Source of the DNA: Brasilonema sp. CT11
GTDB lineage: Bacteria > Cyanobacteriota > Cyanobacteriia > Cyanobacteriales > Nostocaceae
Length of the DNA stretch: 33,156 bases
Direction: 5' to 3'
Assembly: GCF_017982655.1 (NCBI RefSeq)
Contig: NZ_JABXYX010000013.1
Location: 1 to 33,156, forward strand
The translations under genes were made by a program, and so were the position numbers. The notes beneath the pieces are model-generated. The model ran no database searches. It was given only the letters and a program-made list of their open reading frames with translations, and was not told the origin of the DNA. Every line of letters starts with the position of its first letter. The stretch's first letter is position 1. Shown here in pieces: positions 26,429 through 33,156 of this stretch.

Positions 26429-26989
26429 ATGTCAGACGATTCTCCATATCATTATCTCGATATAGGTATCGCAGGAGAAGACCTGGTAGCTGAATGGTTA
26501 CAATCCAATGGTTGGGTCATTTTGCACCGCCGATGGCGTTACCGTAACGGAGAAATTGATATCATTGCCCAATATGATGGACAGCAACAGCCAAGGAAAC
26601 AGCAACAAAGAGCACAGAGAAACACAAAGAGTGAGGGAACGAGGGAAACCTCACTCCTTCACTCTTTGACTCCTTCACTTTCCTCATCTCCCATACTGAC
26701 ATTTGTGGAAGTGAAAACTCGCAGCCGAGATAATTGGGATGCAGGGGGAAGAAACGCCATCACAAAACAGAAGCAAACAAAACTCCAACAAACCTCTTTA
26801 ATGTTCTTAGCTAAATATCCCCAGAAGGCAGACTACCCTTGTCAATTTGATGTTGCTATTGTCTACTGTCAACAAATATCACAAGAGTTAGCTGCGCGTA
26901 CAATTAATGAAGAAGCTATAGCCACTTTATCAATAAATGGATATTTGTTGATGCTACAAGAATATATTGCAGCAGCTTTTGATACTTAA
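26429..26989 (+). CDS. yraN: YraN (UPF0102) nuclease-fold protein with an internal insertion
   Basis: YraN-family proteins have a restriction-endonuclease-like fold resembling Holliday-junction resolvases; their cellular role is not firmly known. Landmarks are GIAGEDLVAEWLQSNGWVILHRRWRYRNGEIDIIAQ and FVEVKTRSRD, which carry the E-xn-D-xn-ExK nuclease residues, then KQTKLQQTSLMFLAKYP and a C-terminal helix. A low-complexity stretch of about 35 residues (from GQQQPRKQ to SLSSSP) sits between the Asp and the ExK motif; most homologues have a short loop there, so at 186 residues it is longer than the usual 120-150. The DNA of this stretch is an inverted repeat (26625-26668). The frame stays open, so the gene may still work. 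ATG at 26429 chosen over the upstream TTG. Confidence 0.88.
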   Translation: MSDDSPYHYLDIGIAGEDLVAEWLQSNGWVILHRRWRYRNGEIDIIAQYDGQQQPRKQQQRAQRNTKSEGTRETSLLHSLTPSLSSSPILTFVEVKTRSRDNWDAGGRNAITKQKQTKLQQTSLMFLAKYPQKADYPCQFDVAIVYCQQISQELAARTINEEAIATLSINGYLLMLQEYIAAAFDT

Positions 26990-27029
26990 ACCTATATCGT
27001 CATATAACAGGTAATATAAGTCAAAGGCA

Positions 27030-27419
27030 TCACGCCAGTGTTTCTGGACAATAGCCCAAACCTCTGACAAACTGTTGCCGGAACGCCTCTATTTCCTCTT
27101 TTTCTGGGTTACCATGAGAGACGATCGCTACCTGGTAGCGACGCATCACGTCAACTGGACACTGTCCTGCTTCTAAACTCCAAAACGCCATTTGTACTCG
27201 CATTTTTGGCTCGTAGCTAATTCCTAATTCACTGAGGAAAGCCCGAATATCCCCATCTTCTTGAGGTGAGACGTGACGTCTTAGTTTGACTCTCACCACC
27301 CAACCATCAATCTGATGAATGACGGTGACGAACGAAACAGGTATTTGGGGTTTACCGTGCAAGAATTGAACAACTCTTAGAGTTAGACTGGCATTTGCCA
27401 GGTAATACAAGTATTCCAT
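27030..27419 (-). CDS. Conserved small protein of unknown function
   Basis: A protein of about 129 residues (137 if a TTG at 27443 is used) I do not recognise. It has alternating hydrophobic strands and helices (MEYLYYLANASLTLRVVQFLHG, VSFVTVIHQIDGWVVRVKLRRH, GDIRAFLSELGISYEPKM, EEIEAFRQQFVRGLGYCPE), no signal peptide and no membrane segment, so it looks like a small globular cytoplasmic alpha/beta protein. A hairpin (27471-27490) lies about 50 bases upstream. It converges on yraN with 40 bases between stops and is divergent from queA. Confidence 0.75.
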   Translation of the reverse strand: MEYLYYLANASLTLRVVQFLHGKPQIPVSFVTVIHQIDGWVVRVKLRRHVSPQEDGDIRAFLSELGISYEPKMRVQMAFWSLEAGQCPVDVMRRYQVAIVSHGNPEKEEIEAFRQQFVRGLGYCPETLA

Positions 27420-27470
27420 CGGTGTGTTTGGGATCAAAGCCAATCCTACTTTTTTATTATCCGTATAAAG

Positions 27471-27490
27471 ACCCTAGTGCTGGCTAGGGT
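27471..27490 (-). promoter_or_regulatory. Leader hairpin upstream of the 27.0-kb small gene
   Basis: ACCCTAG-TGCTGG-CTAGGGT is a perfect 7-bp stem with a 6-base loop. On the minus strand it lies between the presumed promoter and the small gene and is followed by TCTTTAT, so weak termination or attenuation is possible. Confidence 0.35.
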
Positions 27491-27655
27491 AAAAGCCCCC
27501 GTTTTTAGATAGGGAGGTTTACCCAATTTTCATACAGGTATTTCCGTGTTATCTAAATTGGATTCACGGCAAAGTTATGGAAGGAGAATTACGTGGGGAT
27601 CACAGAATTCCCTATAAAAAAAGCGAAAACAAGTTTTCAGACAGTCGAAATATAG

Positions 27656-28888
27656 ATGCAACAACAACGAGCAAAAACCAATTTAAACCCAATATCTAGT
27701 CCTCAGAAGCAAGACTTGGAATTAGATCGTTCCCTAACTGGATATGACTATGAATTACCTCAAGAACTCATAGCCCAAAACCCAGTGGTACCCAGGGATC
27801 ATTCCAAGCTTTTGGTAGTAAATTCCCAGAAGACAGGTATAAAATTAGAAGCCAGACACTGTATTTTCCGAAGTTTGCCAGAACAACTCAAATCTGGTGA
27901 TTTACTGGTAATGAATAATACTAAAGTTTATCCAGCACGTTTGTATGGTCGTAAATCTACTGGTGCGGAAATAGAAGTATTGTTGTTAGAAGAACGCCAG
28001 CATAATTGTTGGTTAGCCTTAGTCAAGCCAGGAAAACGTTTCACACGGGGAGCGAAGATTATTTTTGAAGCAAGGGCAAATTCCTCATCTTCCCCATCCT
28101 CCCTCACTGCGACAGTCTTAGAAACAGACGAGGCGACTGGAGGGCGTCTTTTGCAATTTGATTTACCAGAGGGGATGTCTTTAGTACAGCTGTTGGATGT
28201 ATTTGGTGAAGTTCCTCTACCACCTTACATTACTGCATCTGATGCCGAGAGTGAACAGTATCAGACAGTTTATGCTAAAGTTCCAGGAGCAGTAGCAGCT
28301 CCTACAGCAGGGCTTCACTTTACGCCAGAATTACTACAGAGGTTGGGCGATCGCGGAATTCATCAAGCTTTTGTCACATTACACGTTGGCGTAGGAACAT
28401 TTCGCCCTGTAGAAGTGGAGGACGTAAAAACCCATAAAATGCATGAAGAATGGATTTCAGTACCTTCCTCCACGGTAGAGCAAATCCGTGCAACTCAAGC
28501 ATCTGGTGGTCGAATTATTGCTGTAGGTACAACAGTAGCACGCGCATTAGAAGGAGCTGCAGCCAAAGGTGAGTTGCAACCATTTTCTGGCAAAACTGAT
28601 TTGTTTATCTACCCCGGCTACCAATGGCGAGTTGTAGATGGTTTAATTACCAATTTTCACCTACCGCGTTCTAGCTTGCTCATGTTGGTGAGTGCTTTAA
28701 TTGGTCGGCAACGTTTGTTAAATATATATCAGCAAGCGATATCATCTCAATATCGTTTTTATTCTTTTGGTGATGCCATGTTAATTTTGCCAGAAGCAAC
28801 AACAGTGAACAGTGAACACTTCGACAAGCTCAGTGCATCGCTCTTAACAGGGAACACTTCGACAAGCTCAGTGCATCGCAGGGAATAG
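27656..28888 (+). CDS. queA: tRNA preQ1(34) S-adenosylmethionine ribosyltransferase-isomerase
   Basis: QueA transfers and rearranges the ribosyl moiety of SAM onto preQ1 at tRNA position 34, giving epoxyqueuosine in the queuosine pathway. Family signatures are [71 protein letters not shown] and TTVARALEG, with [32 protein letters not shown] near the end. Two ends are unusual. About 22 extra residues precede the usual start (a TTG at 27716 is an alternative). After [10 protein letters not shown] the protein runs 27 residues further through tandem repeats (28817-28879), ending TSSVHRRE. The core is intact, so the enzyme should be active. Confidence 0.95.
   Translation: MQQQRAKTNLNPISSPQKQDLELDRSLTGYDYELPQELIAQNPVVPRDHSKLLVVNSQKTGIKLEARHCIFRSLPEQLKSGDLLVMNNTKVYPARLYGRKSTGAEIEVLLLEERQHNCWLALVKPGKRFTRGAKIIFEARANSSSSPSSLTATVLETDEATGGRLLQFDLPEGMSLVQLLDVFGEVPLPPYITASDAESEQYQTVYAKVPGAVAAPTAGLHFTPELLQRLGDRGIHQAFVTLHVGVGTFRPVEVEDVKTHKMHEEWISVPSSTVEQIRATQASGGRIIAVGTTVARALEGAAAKGELQPFSGKTDLFIYPGYQWRVVDGLITNFHLPRSSLLMLVSALIGRQRLLNIYQQAISSQYRFYSFGDAMLILPEATTVNSEHFDKLSASLLTGNTSTSSVHRRE
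28817..28879. repeat. Two copies of a 25-bp repeat forming the queA 3' end
   Basis: CACTTCGACAAGCTCAGTGCATCGC occurs at 28817-28841 and again at 28855-28879 (period 38). The core CTTCGACAAGCTCAG is a widely scattered bacterial repeat. Both copies lie inside the queA frame. Confidence 0.85.
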
Positions 28889-29043
28889 GGAACGCCTAGA
28901 GCGTCAGCGGCTCGACTGAGGCTTCGCGGCTCGACTGAGCGATCGCCGAACGTCCGAACGTCCGAACGGGAACAGGGAACAGTTATCAACGTTTCAGACG
29001 ACAACAAGTACTGATAATTGATAACTGATAACTGATAACTGAT
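28889..29043. repeat. Composite repeat cluster between queA and the tocopherol genes
   Basis: A block with GGCTCGACTGAG twice, a GCGATCGCCG site, tandem GTCCGAACGTCCGAACG, and then TGATAAC-type heptamers at 29012-29043. These are typical cyanobacterial interspersed and heptamer repeats. I see no gene. Confidence 0.75.
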
Positions 29044-29145
29044 TTTTCTAAAAGAGAAAACACCCTGATTAAATTAAAAACACATGGTAGCCTACCAGAT
29101 ATATGATTTATTTGAGTTCTGCTTTCTCTTAACACCGCTTTTTCC

Positions 29146-29988
29146 ATGAGTGCAACACTTTACCAGCAAATTCAGCAGTTTTACGATGCTTCTTCCAGTC
29201 TGTGGGAACAGATTTGGGGCGAACATATGCACCACGGTTACTACGGTGCAGATGGTACACAGAAAAAAGATCGTCGTCAGGCGCAAATTGATTTAATTGA
29301 AGAAGTCGTCAACTGGACAGGAGTCCAACAAGCTGAGAACATTTTGGATGTCGGTTGTGGAATTGGTGGGAGTTCTCTGTACTTGGCAGGAAAATTTAAT
29401 GCCAGAACAACAGGAATTACTCTGAGTCCAGTACAAGCTGCAAGAGCGACAAAACGCGCTTCTGAGTTTGGGTTGAGTGCAAGAAGTCATTTTCAAGTGG
29501 CTGACGCTCAAGCAATGCCTTTTACTGATAACTCTTTTGATTTAGTATGGTCACTAGAATCTGGTGAGCATATGCCGGATAAGAGCAAGTTCTTGCAAGA
29601 GTGCTATCGTGTGCTCAAACCCGGTGGAACGTTGATTATGGTGACTTGGTGTCATCGACCAATTGATAATGTACCCCTGACGGCGGATGAGGTGAAGCAT
29701 TTAGCAGAAATTTATCGTGTGTACTGTTTGCCTTATGTGATATCTTTGCCTGAGTATGAGGTTATTGCTCGTCAGTTGGGGTTACAAAATATTCGGACTG
29801 CTGATTGGTCGAAGGCTGTTGCTCCTTTTTGGGATATTGTGATTGATTCAGCGTTTTCTCCAATGGCGATTTGGGGTTTGCTGTGTTCGGGTTGGAGTAC
29901 TATTCAAGCTGCGCTGTCTTTGTGGCTGATGAGTCGGGGTTATGAACGCGGGTTGATTCGATTTGGATTGTTGTGTGGGAAGAAGTAA
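29146..29988 (+). CDS. Tocopherol C-methyltransferase-type SAM methyltransferase
   Basis: A 280-residue class I SAM methyltransferase. It begins with YQQIQQFYDASSSLWEQIWGEHMHHGYY, the hallmark start of gamma-tocopherol methyltransferases and their relatives, and has motif I NILDVGCGIGGSS (66-77), then DAQAMPFTDNSFDLVWSLESGEHM and FLQECYRVLKPGGTLIMVTWC. It likely methylates a tocopherol head group in the last step of alpha-tocopherol synthesis at the membrane. There is no signal or transit peptide; a closely related methyltransferase acting on another quinol cannot be excluded from sequence alone. It lies 30 bases upstream of homogentisate phytyltransferase in the same direction, which strongly supports the tocopherol role. 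Confidence 0.9.
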   Translation: MSATLYQQIQQFYDASSSLWEQIWGEHMHHGYYGADGTQKKDRRQAQIDLIEEVVNWTGVQQAENILDVGCGIGGSSLYLAGKFNARTTGITLSPVQAARATKRASEFGLSARSHFQVADAQAMPFTDNSFDLVWSLESGEHMPDKSKFLQECYRVLKPGGTLIMVTWCHRPIDNVPLTADEVKHLAEIYRVYCLPYVISLPEYEVIARQLGLQNIRTADWSKAVAPFWDIVIDSAFSPMAIWGLLCSGWSTIQAALSLWLMSRGYERGLIRFGLLCGKK

Positions 29989-30018
29989 CGAACCGCAGAG
30001 GCGCAGAGAGAGTAAACA

Positions 30019-30942
30019 ATGAGTCAGGTTTCACTCACAAAGTTTCAGGGTAGTTGGTTTTATAGTTTTTGGAAGTTTTCGCGTCCGCATACAATTATTG
30101 GCACGAGTTTGAGTGTGTTGGGGTTGTATTTGATTGCTGTTGCTGTTAGCCAACGCACTTATTCTTTATTCCCTCTTTTAGGTGCATGGGTTGCCTGTTT
30201 GTGTGGCAATATCTACATTGTGGGGCTGAATCAACTTGAGGATGTGGCAATTGACAAGATTAATAAGCCTCATTTGCCTGTTGCGGCTGGGGAGTTTTCT
30301 TTAACAACAGGCAAGTTGATTGTAGGTATTACTGGTGTTTTGGCGCTGGTTGTTGCGTGGCTTCAAGGACCGTTTTTGTTGGGAATGGTGGCTATTAGTT
30401 TGGCGATTGGTACTGCTTATTCTTTACCACCTATTCGTTTGAAAAGATTTCCGTTTTGGGCAGCCGTGTGTATTTTTTCAGTGCGCGGGGCGATTGTGAA
30501 TTTAGGGCTGTTTTTGCACTATAGTTGGGTGTTTGAACACAGTTCGTCAATAACAGCGGCGGTATGGGTGTTGACGCTGTTTGTTTTGGTTTTTACTTTT
30601 GCGATCGCCATCTTCAAAGATGTCCCTGATATGGAAGGTGACTTACTGTACAATATCAAAACTTTGACTCTCCAAATTGGAAAGCAAGCCGTTTTTAATC
30701 TTGCTCTTTGGGTGATCACTGTTTGCTATTTGGGGATGATTGGAGTTGGTGTGTTGCGGCTGGCTGAGGTTAATTCTGTTTTTTTGGTGGTGACTCATCT
30801 CGTCGCGCTAGTTTTGATGTGGTGGCGGAGTAGACAAGTTGATTTGCAAGAGAAAAGTGAAATTGCTCGTTTTTATCAGTTCATCTGGAAATTGTTTTTC
30901 TTAGAGTATCTGATTTTCCCAATAGCTTGTCTTTTGGCTTGA
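30019..30942 (+). CDS. hpt: Homogentisate phytyltransferase
   Basis: A UbiA-type membrane prenyltransferase of 307 residues that condenses homogentisate with phytyl diphosphate, the committed step of tocopherol synthesis. The first aspartate-rich motif is NQLEDVAIDKINKPHLP (N71, D75, D79), and the second is KDVPDMEGD (200-208); both bind the Mg-diphosphate. The N-terminus WKFSRPHTIIGTSLSVLGLY is typical of the HPT branch (as in plant VTE2 and Synechocystis slr1736). About eight or nine hydrophobic helices are visible. It follows the methyltransferase by 30 bases, so the two are probably one operon. The gene ends before a dispersed repeat at 30969-30995. Confidence 0.95.
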   Translation: MSQVSLTKFQGSWFYSFWKFSRPHTIIGTSLSVLGLYLIAVAVSQRTYSLFPLLGAWVACLCGNIYIVGLNQLEDVAIDKINKPHLPVAAGEFSLTTGKLIVGITGVLALVVAWLQGPFLLGMVAISLAIGTAYSLPPIRLKRFPFWAAVCIFSVRGAIVNLGLFLHYSWVFEHSSSITAAVWVLTLFVLVFTFAIAIFKDVPDMEGDLLYNIKTLTLQIGKQAVFNLALWVITVCYLGMIGVGVLRLAEVNSVFLVVTHLVALVLMWWRSRQVDLQEKSEIARFYQFIWKLFFLEYLIFPIACLLA

Positions 30943-30968
30943 AGATTTGGTGATAGCGTATGTGCGAT

Positions 30969-30995
30969 GTCTCCGCAGGAGATAGCACCTGGCGT
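30969..30995. repeat. Dispersed repeat shared with 6441-6466
   Basis: GTCTCCGCAGGAG-A-TAGCACCTGGCGT here and GTCTCCGCAGGAG-T-TAGCACCTGGCGT upstream of rimP differ by a single base over 27 positions, while the flanks differ. It is followed here by GCGATTTCTAATCGC, a small dyad. Confidence 0.8.
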
Positions 30996-31100
30996 GCGAT
31001 TTCTAATCGCCAGGATTGAACAAAATGTTACATTTCAACGAGAGCTTTCATCTACGTATTTTCTCACGATTCAATTCGGACTGCTATATTGACAAGCAAA

Positions 31101-31442
31101 CTAATTGATGGATAAGACAATTGCTAAGGCTTTGCTGATATTCTGCATCTGTTCATCTGACAAAATACCCAGTTGACGAACTAATCTTTGCTGCGAGATA
31201 CAACGTACTTGAAATGTATCCGCAGCAGAAGGCTTACTTAAACCATTTTCAGCATTAGGTTCTAATCGAACCATCCACAAGACTCCAGTAAAAGCATCAT
31301 TCCATCCAGTAATTGGTACAACAACTTTCAGCCGTAATGTGCCAATTTCATCATTGTTAACAATAATTGCGGGGCGGGTTTTGCCAATTTCGTCTCCAAC
31401 AGTGGGATCAGAATTAAAAAGCCAAATTTGACCTCTACGCAT
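31101..31442 (-). CDS. MazF/PemK-type endoribonuclease toxin
   Basis: A type II toxin of about 113 residues of the MazF/PemK fold. The N-terminus MRRGQIWLFNSDPTVGDEIGKTRPAIIVNND is the classic family pattern (RRGDIWL, then the EIGKTRPAVI segment), and VVVPIT, DTFQVRCISQQRL and the C-terminal helix follow. Such toxins cut mRNA when freed from their antitoxin. The frame opens at 31457 (MNMKIM); I chose the ATG at 31442, which gives the usual family start and overlaps the antitoxin stop by 8 bases. The full domain is present, so it appears functional. Confidence 0.9.
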   Translation of the reverse strand: MRRGQIWLFNSDPTVGDEIGKTRPAIIVNNDEIGTLRLKVVVPITGWNDAFTGVLWMVRLEPNAENGLSKPSAADTFQVRCISQQRLVRQLGILSDEQMQNISKALAIVLSIN

Positions 31443-31683
31443 AATCTTCATATTCATAGAAGTCTTCTGTATCCCTGTCAGCGAAAATCACTAACTCACT
31501 TCCTTGTTCGTAAAAAGAACGCATGACAACAGCCGCTTCAGCTAAACTCAGTTCTTTTTGAAGAGGAACTTTCGATTTTGTAGTGATTTCTTGACGAATT
31601 AACTTTGATGCGATTTCAATGACTTCCAAACGTTCTTCAGTCGTCATCTTTCTCAGTGCTTCTAAGACTTCTGCTTTGGTCAT
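31435..31683 (-). CDS. Antitoxin partner of the MazF-type toxin
   Basis: An 82-residue acidic protein directly upstream of, and overlapping, the toxin gene. The N-terminal half is helical (MTKAEVLEALRKMTTEERLEVIEIASKLIRQE); the C-terminal half ends in a strongly acidic tail (FADRDTEDFYEYEDYA) suited to occupy a basic toxin surface. I recognise no classical DNA-binding AbrB or RHH domain with confidence, so I assign the role from position and composition. It probably neutralises the toxin and may autoregulate the operon. Confidence 0.8.
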   Translation of the reverse strand: MTKAEVLEALRKMTTEERLEVIEIASKLIRQEITTKSKVPLQKELSLAEAAVVMRSFYEQGSELVIFADRDTEDFYEYEDYA

Positions 31684-31691
31684 AACTCATC

Positions 31692-31867
31692 TTACTCGTC
31701 TATAGGATTAGATAGGATTTGTTGCGAACCATGTATGACAGCAAGAATATCAATTTATTCTGATTTTATATAGTAAATAATTCGATATGAACCTTCAAAA
31801 ACTTCTCGAATTTGCTCTGTTTCAAGCTCTGGTACAATTCAACCTGATATCGGAATTCTACCTTCAT
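31692..31867 (-). pseudogene. Decayed RelE/ParE-family toxin
   Basis: Minus-strand translation recovers the end of a RelE/ParE-type toxin: GRIPISG-stop-IVPELETEQIREVFEGSYRIIYYIKSE-stop-IDILAVIHGSQQIL. The conserved core (IREVF..YRIIY...., IDILAVIHG.RQ) is clear. One frame carries two in-frame stops: TGA where Arg is expected and TAA where Gln is expected, both single C-to-T type changes. The N-terminal ~35-45 codons are missing, and the ATG overlapping the antitoxin stop (ATGA) leads into another frame. The toxin is therefore inactive. Confidence 0.85.
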
Positions 31868-32073
31868 CCTTGATGAGCAAGAATTTTAAAAATTGTTTCT
31901 CTGCTTACAGTCTCAGTTTTTTCACCTTCTTTGATAGCTTTTTCTAGTGCTATATCTTCGAGTATTTCGATAAATAAATCAGAAAATACTTCTTTCTGTT
32001 CTTGAAGTAGTTCTAGAATTGCTGTTTTAAAAATGTCCTTTAGTTTATTCTCGTCTAGATTAATTCCAGTCAT
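31864..32073 (-). CDS. Small antitoxin-like protein next to decayed toxin
   Basis: A 69-residue acidic, helical protein (INLDENKLKDIFKTAILELLQEQKEVFSDLFIEILEDIALEKAIKEGEKTETVSRETIFKIL). Its stop overlaps the ATG of the dead toxin frame, as in many toxin-antitoxin operons, and similar short proteins precede RelE/ParE toxins in cyanobacteria. With its toxin dead it may be a free orphan antitoxin that still buffers related toxins. The family assignment rests mainly on context. Confidence 0.7.
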   Translation of the reverse strand: MTGINLDENKLKDIFKTAILELLQEQKEVFSDLFIEILEDIALEKAIKEGEKTETVSRETIFKILAHQG

Positions 32074-32175
32074 ATATCTTCGGTGAAACAGCTTTGAGAT
32101 GATGCTAACACGCCCTCAAGAGCGCGATACGCGTAGCGTCAAGCCTCTAGCTTATCGCAATCGTATGATCCCTGT

Positions 32176-32212
32176 GGGCGATCGCCAAAGACGCAGCTAG
32201 CTTAAGGCCTGA
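32176..32212. repeat. 37-bp dispersed repeat, second copy
   Basis: Matches 17201-17237 at 32 of 37 positions by eye; includes GGGCGATCGCC, a HIP1-like site, and the core GCAGCTAGCTTAA. Confidence 0.75.
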
Positions 32213-32303
32213 GTATGATTCCTCCATGCCATCGCCCTTCGGCGGCTACCTTTGCAAGCGATCGCCTTTGGTAGTATCATGTCCGGCTAGTTAGTTACGA
32301 TAT

Positions 32304-32377
32304 GTCATTGCGAGTGGAACGAAGTGGAGCGAAGCAATCCCAAACCCCTGCGATTGCTTCGCTTCGCTCGCAATGAC
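32304..32377. repeat. 74-bp element with 11-bp terminal inverted repeats
   Basis: GTCATTGCGAG (32304-32314) and CTCGCAATGAC (32367-32377) are exact inverted ends. Inside them, GAAGCAATC and GATTGCTTC form a second pair. This matches a widespread bacterial palindromic repeat of the GTCATTGCGAG type and looks like a non-autonomous small element. Confidence 0.85.
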
Positions 32378-32459
32378 AGTAATTGTAAGTAATGTTGAGC
32401 GATCGCCTACCGCAGAGCTACGCTTAACGCCAAAAGTGACTCCTCCCTGCCCCCTCCTC

Positions 32460-33156
32460 CTATCTCTTCGCCCGACACACCCACAACCTCTCCCGCGCCT
32501 CTGGATGGGTGACAAAATAATCCTGCAGCCAGTCGCAACCCCGCCCCAGCAAATCATCCAACCCGCCAACCCGCCACACCTTGGCTGTGTTGTCAACTGA
32601 TGCAGTCACAATGCGTTGACCATCCGGGCTAAATGCTGCACTGTTGACCCAGTTCTGATGCCCTTTGAGGGTAGCAAGCAGCTTACCATTTGTATCCCAC
32701 ACCTTGGCTGTGTTGTCAACTGATGCAGTGACAATGCGTTGACCATCCGGGCTAAATGCTGCACTCCTGACATAGTTCTGATGCCCTTTAAGATCAGCAA
32801 GCAGCTTACCATTTGTATCCCACACCTTGGCTGTGTTGTCATATGATGCAGTGACAATGCGTTGACCATCCGGGCTAAATGCTGCACTGTTGACCGAGGA
32901 CTGATGCCCTTTGAGGTCAGCCAGCAGCTTTCCATTTGTATCCCACACCTTGGCTGTGCGGTCAAATGATGCAGTGACAATGCGTTGACCATCCGGGCTA
33001 AATCCTGCACTCCTGACCTTGTCCTCATACCCTTTGAGGTCAGCAAGCAGCTTACCATTTGTATCCCACGCCTTGGCTGTGCCGTCAACTGATGCAGTGA
33101 CAATGCGTTGACCATCCGGGCTAAATGCTGCACTCCTGACCTCGGACTGATGCCCT
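32460..33156 (-). CDS. C-terminal part of a large WD40-repeat protein (partial)
   Basis: The open frame runs from the right edge of the window to a stop at 32460. It encodes five complete WD40 repeats of 41 residues (GHQ..V.SAAFSPDGQRIVTAS.DNTAKVWDTNGKLLADLK) and a short C-terminal tail: VGGLDDLLGRGCDWLQDYFVTHPEARERLWVC. This tail type is common at the end of large cyanobacterial proteins that join a STAND/NACHT-like NTPase or caspase-like domain to a WD40 propeller, so the missing N-terminus may hold such a domain. The repeat units are almost identical in DNA (period 123 bases; TTGGCTGTG at 32581, 32704, 32827, 32950 and 33073), which indicates recent duplication or gene conversion. Confidence 0.93.
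   Translation of the reverse strand, partial: GHQSEVRSAAFSPDGQRIVTASVDGTAKAWDTNGKLLADLKGYEDKVRSAGFSPDGQRIVTASFDRTAKVWDTNGKLLADLKGHQSSVNSAAFSPDGQRIVTASYDNTAKVWDTNGKLLADLKGHQNYVRSAAFSPDGQRIVTASVDNTAKVWDTNGKLLATLKGHQNWVNSAAFSPDGQRIVTASVDNTAKVWRVGGLDDLLGRGCDWLQDYFVTHPEARERLWVCRAKR

Larger units (their letters stand above)
32074..32459. other. Repeat-dense intergenic region
   Basis: About 390 bases with no supportable gene, largely HIP1-like GCGATCGC sites, the 37-bp repeat (32176-32212), a related element (about 32397-32431) and a terminal-inverted-repeat element (32304-32377). Confidence 0.7.

Noticed and set aside
32606-33133. 175-residue frame opposite in phase to the WD40 frame
   Set aside because: It is a shadow generated by the 123-bp periodic WD40 DNA; the WD40 frame clearly encodes the protein.

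Overview
The window is chromosomal DNA from a cyanobacterium, most likely a filamentous heterocyst-forming type. The evidence is: PipX (found only in cyanobacteria), a tocopherol pair (phytyltransferase plus tocopherol-type methyltransferase), many GCGATCGC (HIP1-like) sites, heptamer tandem repeats between genes, and several Ser/Thr kinases and WD40 proteins. The genus cannot be fixed from the sequence alone.

Layout. 1-235: remnant of an IS605-type tnpB, then a 7-bp tandem repeat against the 3' end of infB. 236-6300 (minus strand): the translation/transcription operon rimP-nusA-ylxR-infB, with an intrinsic terminator in the rimP leader that looks like an attenuator. 6694-10240: a membrane protein of unknown function with a voltage-sensor-like segment, a secreted peptidoglycan-binding-domain protein with a Pro/Thr tail, and a membrane-anchored Clp-fold (SDH) serine protease. 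10451-16611: a signalling block of a WD40 Ser/Thr kinase, a heme-binding Tll0287-type HAMP protein, a second Ser/Thr kinase and a solute-binding lipoprotein of the PhnD type with no transporter subunits beside it. 16868-16939: tRNA-Val(CAC). 17153-17542: a decayed chorismate-binding enzyme gene interrupted by a repeat. 17825-23455 (plus strand): pipX-pipY-sepF-proC and a Ski2-like RNA helicase, with perfect palindromes between several of the genes. 23555-25412: a small secreted cysteine protein and 1.5 kb of repeat-rich noncoding DNA. 25413-28888: a MerR regulator, a secreted pentapeptide-repeat protein, YraN, a conserved small protein, and QueA. 29146-30942: a tocopherol methyltransferase and homogentisate phytyltransferase. 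31101-32073: two tandem toxin-antitoxin loci, one with a decayed ParE/RelE toxin. 32460-33156: the C-terminal end of a large WD40 protein with near-identical repeats.

How the genes fit together. Housekeeping blocks (rimP-infB; pipX-proC; the tocopherol pair) alternate with accessory material. The most interesting functional group is the kinase / heme-HAMP / kinase / binding-protein block, which could be a sensing system, although this rests on proximity. The window also records genome decay by small repeats. Repeats have entered the chorismate-enzyme pseudogene, the middle of yraN and the end of queA, and one 37-bp repeat family is shared between 17.2 kb and 32.2 kb.
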